A stretch of 64,000 nt of DNA from Amphibalanus amphitrite (taxonomy: Eukaryota > Arthropoda > Thecostraca > Balanomorpha > Balanidae), in assembly GCF_019059575.1 (NCBI RefSeq), contig NW_024882210.1:1-64000 (forward strand). Reading direction: 5' to 3'. Under the pieces are notes generated by a model that had not been told where the DNA came from, made no database searches, and saw only the letters and a program-made list of their open reading frames with translations. Of the stretch, positions 59,434 to 64,000 are shown piece by piece (position 1 is the first letter of the stretch; the number at the start of each line of letters is the position of its first letter). The translations under genes were made by a program, and so were the position numbers.

Positions 59434-61634
59434 TACCTACTATCTACCCAGCCAGCAAAGCATAAGAATTAAAATACAATGAGTTGCAGGCATTGGACTT
59501 TTCAGGGGTACGCCCCCCAGCATCAGATCTCTGAAATCAAGATAGCCTTTCTGGACCCGCCCAAGGCCGTGGATTAGGGATCTTGGATTCAAACAGTTAG
59601 TGACTGGGCCATGGGCGGCTCCAGCAAGTGTCTATACCTGCAGGCAGACGCCTGCAGGATTCTGTTGCACGCGCAACAGAATCAAATCCTGAGTATCAAT
59701 TTGCTATACATGCATAAACATATGTCAATCTCAATCTGACAAGTGTCGAGTGACGACCCACAGAATATTGAACAAATCAAAAAGTGACAATCTTTCCACT
59801 AACAAAAAAAACTTAGGTATTGCCGGTATTGCCTAACACAGCATTTATATATCCTAGTCAAGGCCATATCAGTTCATTAGCACGATTAGAACCAAGGCCC
59901 TAAAACATATATATAGAAACCAATCGAACACACCGGAACAACTCTGTTGTTGTTGTTGAAGAGTAAAGGGCGCGCAGCAGCTTGGCCGAAACCCACTGTG
60001 GCCGAAACAACTCTCCTTCTTCTTCGTGGATTAGGGCGCGTAGCTGTCAGGCTCAAGCAAGGCCATATAACCGATATAACCGGCTCAAGCGTCCAACCCG
60101 AAACAACTCAACAACTCAAAACTCTCGCAGCACCGCGCTCAAAAACGTTAGCTTGATTTGGCAGCACCTATGTTTGATATGGTAGCAACTTTTCCCTAAA
60201 ATAGAAATGGCACTTTTACATTGGCAGTATGAGTTACTGCACACTCAGCAGAAAAGCTGGAAATAATTTTTCCTTTCCATTAATTAAATAGAAAAATAAA
60301 ATAGAAAACTTATAAAAATGACAATAAATATCTAGTCTTTGGTTCAACTCTTGTGGAGTTGTTCTTTTACGATGTCATGAAACGCTGATTGGCTGTTTTC
60401 TGCTACGTATGCAACTGCTGCAACTGCCCACTCCGAATCAAACAGGTGAGCGAAATAATTGAAAGAAGTGCGCTGAAATTGAGTCATTTTCAGCTAGCTT
60501 TGGGGCAACATAAACAATACATTAGGAGCTTGGCACCCCGTTGGTCAGTTTATAATTAAGTGCGAATTCAAATTTGGCATCCGGAAAATCGAATAATTTT
60601 CCGGGATCAACGGTGTTAAAAAAACGGTGTCTTAGGCTGACAGTGCCCATGCTGATGCGTACAGCCACCCAAAACTGAAACTCATCCATTCAGACAAAAA
60701 TCTGGCGAAGTGCCAAACAAATTACAAATCAATATCAATATACCAATATCAATAGGTATATATTGGTCATACAATACCAATATCAATTAAACCATTGTCC
60801 CCTGACAGACCCTGGACCCATCACAGGTTGAGTTGGCGATCACAATGAGAGGCAATTTAGATCGACAAAAAGCATGACGAATATGGAGATGTTTATTTTG
60901 CCCATGCGCCTACCGTCAAGAAACGTTTGTTGTAAACATAGGCGGCAGAATGGGGAGGGCACCGGGGCACCGTGCCCCCTTTGATTTTGGCATTTTAACA
61001 TTCATTAGCCCTATGGGCATTGCATGGAAAGAATGGGACCAAAAGTCGGCAGTGCCCCCCTCCCCTTAATTGAAGGTGTTCCGTCGCTACTGGTTGCAAA
61101 GGATGCCACATACTTCTTTTTTATGAATTTAGCCCAAACCTATTGAAGGGAAGGATTGACGGTACTCTTAAAAGTTAAAGCAGGCATCATTGTTTTTTGC
61201 CACCAAGGAGAGGCGCTATACCCAGAGATGCTTTCTAACCAAACCAAACTTAACCAAACCTTAGCTGCAACCTACAACCTAAAACCTAAGCTACAGCACC
61301 TCTCCTGACCCTGCCCTCTACCCTCTGATCACACAATTCCTGTTCTATGGCAGAATTTGGAGTCTGTAGCACATGGGCCCTAAGTATGTGCAGGTGAGGC
61401 ACATACTTAGGGCCCATAGGGGTGTGCTCACACCAGCCGTGCAGCCTGCAGGCGAGATTATTCACCAGGTGATAGCCGCGCACAGCCGGTTCCCTCACTG
61501 ACTTTGCCTGGCTACGGCCTGCCACCAACCGCAACCTTCTTGTGTTACATGATGCATCTGATGTAATAGTTTGGTTTGCAGGATGAATTTTGGATTTGTA
61601 TTTTGAAGAATTTTTAAGCATTAAATAGGGAGAC
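59432..61634. other. ORP9 5' flank, two hairpins
   Basis: No gene is supported. Inverted repeats occur at 59658-59683 (GATTCTGTTGC arms, 4-base loop) and 61373-61417. Low-complexity AACCAAACC and AACCTA motifs lie at 61235-61295. The ORP9 promoter and 5' UTR should be at the right end. Confidence 0.45.
61373..61417. repeat. Perfect 19-bp inverted repeat
   Basis: The arms ATGGGCCCTAAGTATGTGC (61373-61391) and its exact complement (61399-61417) surround the 7-base spacer AGGTGAG. It lies about 220 bp upstream of the ORP9 start codon. It could be a DNA hairpin, a palindromic protein site or a transposon trace. Confidence 0.85.
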
Positions 61635-61733
61635 ATGGAGGGAGCACTAAGCAAGTGGACCAATGTGATGAAGGGCTGGCAAATCCGCTGGTTTGTTCTT
61701 GATGAACAAGCGGGGCTTTTTTCCTACTATACG
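61635..61733 (+). CDS. OSBPL9: ORP9 exon 1 (start of PH domain)
   Basis: 33 codons ending GLFSYYT, followed by donor GTAAGG. It carries the first beta strands of the PH domain and the phosphoinositide-binding KGWQIRW loop. Confidence 0.9.
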
Positions 61734-62955
61734 GTAAGGCATTATTACATCTGGGTATGTTGCTGCTGATTTCCTTATTACGTATATTCAATATTGTTAG
61801 TTGAAAATGCAAATTCATTGTCTTTATGATGTTAAGTGTATATTCATTTTGACAAATGCTATTCAAATAACCCAAAAATGTGGGCATACAGGTTATCACT
61901 CCTAACTCTTGTATCTTGCCTGCACTTATAACTGGAGGGGGGGGGGAAGGGTTAGGGGCGCGCCGATTACGAGGTCATTTTGGCACTTATAACTGTATCA
62001 TAAAGACATTCTCCAGTGTCTTTTTTGTGAGCGTATCGTATATATTGAGCTTGTAACTCAACACCTTTTCCTCGCTGCCCTCCGCAGTCCAAGGAGAAGA
62101 TGATGCGCAACGCGCGCCGCGGCTGCGTCCGGCTCAAGGGCGCCGTCATCGGCATCGACGACGAGGACGACACGCTCTTCACCATCACCGTCGACGGCAA
62201 GACGTTCCACCTGCAGGCCCGAGACGGCGACGAGCGGGACGGCTGGATCCGCGCGCTCGAGAACGCCATCTCCCTGCTGACGCACAACAACCACCGCATC
62301 AAGGTGTGTGTGTGTGCCCCGGCGTCTGGAAGAGGTGCTCAGAGTTCCAAATTTAGATATCTACGATTAAGTTTCTTCATTCTTGCCTGCACTAGGGTGG
62401 GGATCGGGCAATACAATTTGTCCCAAGTTTTTTATACGAATCCTGAAGACGCGGAAAGAGATAGGGTCTAAATTTGCCATGGCACTGTGTTCATTTTTTT
62501 TCTTTAACATGGCCTGGAATTTTGTTTGCACTGCCTGGTCACTGGGCTAGTTCATCATGCATGAGGTCATGGTCGGCCCCAAATCGACGAACGTTGTGAT
62601 ATAGCTGTTCAGCTCCCATCTTTGTGCTTTGCCGGCTGCACTGTTTTCCCTATTTAACTCCCATTTATGTACCCTGCCGGCCGCGCTGGGCCCCGCAGTT
62701 CCCGTCCAACTCCTATATACCCTGCTAGGCGCTGGGACCCCCGGTTTCCCGTCTAACTCGTCTATGTCCCTCCGACAGCGCTGGGACCCGCGGCTGCCGC
62801 AGCCGACGATGGCCGACTTCGACCGTCAGCTGGTAGAGAGTGACGCCTACCTCCAGCTGCTGATTCAGCAGGCTCAGGCGCTCGAGCGCCGACAGGCAGC
62901 CTGCACCTCCAGCCAGGAGCGCAACCGGCTGACCACTATCATCGACAATGTTAAT
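61635..62955 (+). CDS. OSBPL9: ORP9-type oxysterol-binding-related protein (5' three exons)
   Basis: Exons 61635-61733, 62088-62303 and 62779-62955 (33, 72 and 59 codons, all phase 0). Donors are GTAAGG, GTGTGT and GTGAGT; acceptors CTCCGCAG and CTCCGACAG. The protein begins [20 protein letters not shown] and continues with [35 protein letters not shown] and [10 protein letters not shown]: a complete N-terminal PH domain (residues about 1-100) nearly identical to vertebrate ORP9. Exon 3 gives [21 protein letters not shown], the helical segment after the PH domain. ORP9 moves sterol and PI4P between ER and Golgi; the PH domain reads PI4P. The ATG is fixed by an in-frame TAG three codons upstream. 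The FFAT motif and lipid-transfer domain must lie in exons beyond the window. Confidence 0.92.
62088..62303 (+). CDS. OSBPL9: ORP9 exon 2 (rest of PH domain)
   Basis: 72 codons from [11 protein letters not shown] to NNHRIK. It ends with the PH C-terminal helix containing the conserved Trp ([10 protein letters not shown]). Much more GC-rich than the flanking introns. Confidence 0.92.
62779..62955 (+). CDS. OSBPL9: ORP9 exon 3 (post-PH helices)
   Basis: 59 codons, [15 protein letters not shown] to TTIIDNVN, before GTGAGT. It matches the vertebrate ORP9 segment DFDKKLTEADAYLQILIEQ in position and pattern. Confidence 0.85.
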
Positions 62956-63435
62956 GTGAGTGTCAGAACGCTGTCTGTGGTCTCAGCTTAGGCGTACGGC
63001 AGTCTTAATGGAAATTTGTAGGTACCAGCGGAGCATCTAGGCCTGATACAGGATGTGTCAAAGTAGATTGACTCAAAACGTACGACCCTTTGGTGGATAA
63101 CAGCTGTGTATTAGGGTGTGTCATCGAGGGGGTGATTCTCGCAGAATCAAACGCCGTAAGGTTTTTCCTTGGCACATTGATCAATAATGAATTTTCATCC
63201 ATATCCGAGTCCACCAAAATTAAAATTCGTGCGGCGCCAGCCGTTCAAAATTTTGGCGCCCGGCGTTGCAGTCTCCAATGCTGAGCGTCACCCAGCACTG
63301 CGAGTAACACCAAGTATTGTAGGAGGTAATAATGCAAAATAACTACCGCTGAAAATGATGCTTTTGAGCGCTTCTAAGGCTGATTGTTGCAAAAAAGCAT
63401 GTCCTTAGAGTGTCCAATTACTGTTTTTATTGTGC
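62956..63435. other. ORP9 intron 3, left part
   Basis: No exon or repeat recognised up to the retrotransposon fragment; the next ORP9 exon must be further right or outside the window. Confidence 0.45.
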
Positions 63436-63996
63436 TCAATGAATTAAATCGAGCATGGCTTCTGAAACTAAAGAAGAAGCTGCCCGATTTTGAGAAGCGG
63501 GCGGGGTGGAGGCGGAGACGGCAAGTGCCTCAGATTCGTCTTCTGAAAACACCGACTCCGTGGCATCCTCTGGGCGGTGCTTCTTCTTCTTCTTCTTCTT
63601 CTTCAGCATGTCATCTCGTGTGACCTGGCCCTTCTCCACCAGGAAGTCCCGGATGAGTCCAGCCTCGGTGGAAAGGATCTCCCTCAGCGTCGGCAAAGGG
63701 CCCCACGGGCGGGTCCGTGGCCCCTGGTAGGCGGGGTAGTCGACCAACAGGTGTTTGGCCGAGTCCGGTTCGTCGCAACGGACTTTCTCGTCAGACTCGG
63801 CCGGACCGAGTCGGAATCGGGTGTCTCCGGTGAGTGGGGAGCAGCTCACGCGGAGCTGTGCCACTGTGATCGACGCTCGGCGGTCCAGTTCTCTCTCCGT
63901 GGCCCAGAGCGCCACATCGTCCGCATTCGCAGATGTGTACCTCCAGTTCCCGAGCCGCAGTTATAGCCGGTCATACGAGCCTGCAGGGTTAGCATC
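63436..63996 (-). pseudogene. Non-LTR retrotransposon ORF2 C-terminal fragment
   Basis: A minus-strand frame contains NADDVALWATERELDRRAS, then VAQLRVSCSPLTGDTRFRLG, then CDEPDSAKHLLVDYPAYQGPR. The last two resemble the region after the RNase H domain of LINE ORF2 proteins, where a C..C...HLL..CP motif ends the protein; here one of the expected cysteines is replaced (DYP for CP). A (AAG)n run gives a poly-Lys stretch before an acidic Ser-rich tail. The 5' part is cut by the window edge. It lies antisense in an ORP9 intron. NADDVALWA could alternatively be read as an RT YADD-type box followed by a deletion. Confidence 0.55.
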
Positions 63997-64000
63997 CGAT

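Overview
This window reads as nuclear DNA of an invertebrate animal. An arthropod, perhaps a crustacean, is my guess, and that placement is weak. The support is spliced genes with GT-AG introns and phase-matched exons, animal-specific geminin, LST8 and ORP9 proteins, GC-rich exons in AT-rich introns, and very many DNA transposons, minisatellites and simple repeats. No bacterial operon, CRISPR, rRNA or tRNA was seen.

Layout. 1-8062: a 152-bp satellite array, about 33 units in one orientation and then, from about 5040, about 20 units in the other; its left edge lies outside the window. 8063-12810: CpG-rich single-copy-looking DNA with no supported exon. 12819-20038: a 7.2-kb hAT-like composite holding two further hAT-like elements and a TTAA MITE, much of it GC-rich minisatellite. 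20450-20770: a 63-bp tandem repeat with CTCF-like motifs. 22035-22735: a 20-bp minisatellite. 23039-24010 (minus): a complete, uninterrupted LST8 (TOR complex subunit) gene, with a 0.7-kb polypurine (GA)n tract about 480 bp upstream of its start. 25.2-33.7 kb: repeats and gene-poor DNA.

33736-43266 (plus): a small single-pass membrane protein gene in two exons, whose 9.3-kb intron carries a transposon cluster. 43876-55667 (minus): a geminin gene with four phase-consistent exons plus a candidate last exon; the large introns are full of transposons. These two genes converge, and their AATAAA signals lie about 20 bp apart on opposite strands near 43600. 56289-59367: a 3.1-kb element with about 60-bp terminal inverted repeats inside a (TA)n tract, carrying a possible small spliced ORF. 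61635-62955 (plus): the first three coding exons of an ORP9-type oxysterol-binding-related protein, continuing past the window. About 63436-63996 (minus): a fragment of the C-terminal end of a non-LTR retrotransposon ORF2.

Two themes stand out. First, the nuclear-receptor half-site AGGTCA is strongly over-represented: three abutting copies in every satellite unit, and many more inside two TTAA-flanked transposon families in the 30-53 kb region. Second, many insertions can be proved from the window alone, because exact target duplications and, in several cases, an unoccupied copy of the target are both present. The genes do not form a functional cluster; they are unrelated housekeeping genes separated by repeats.
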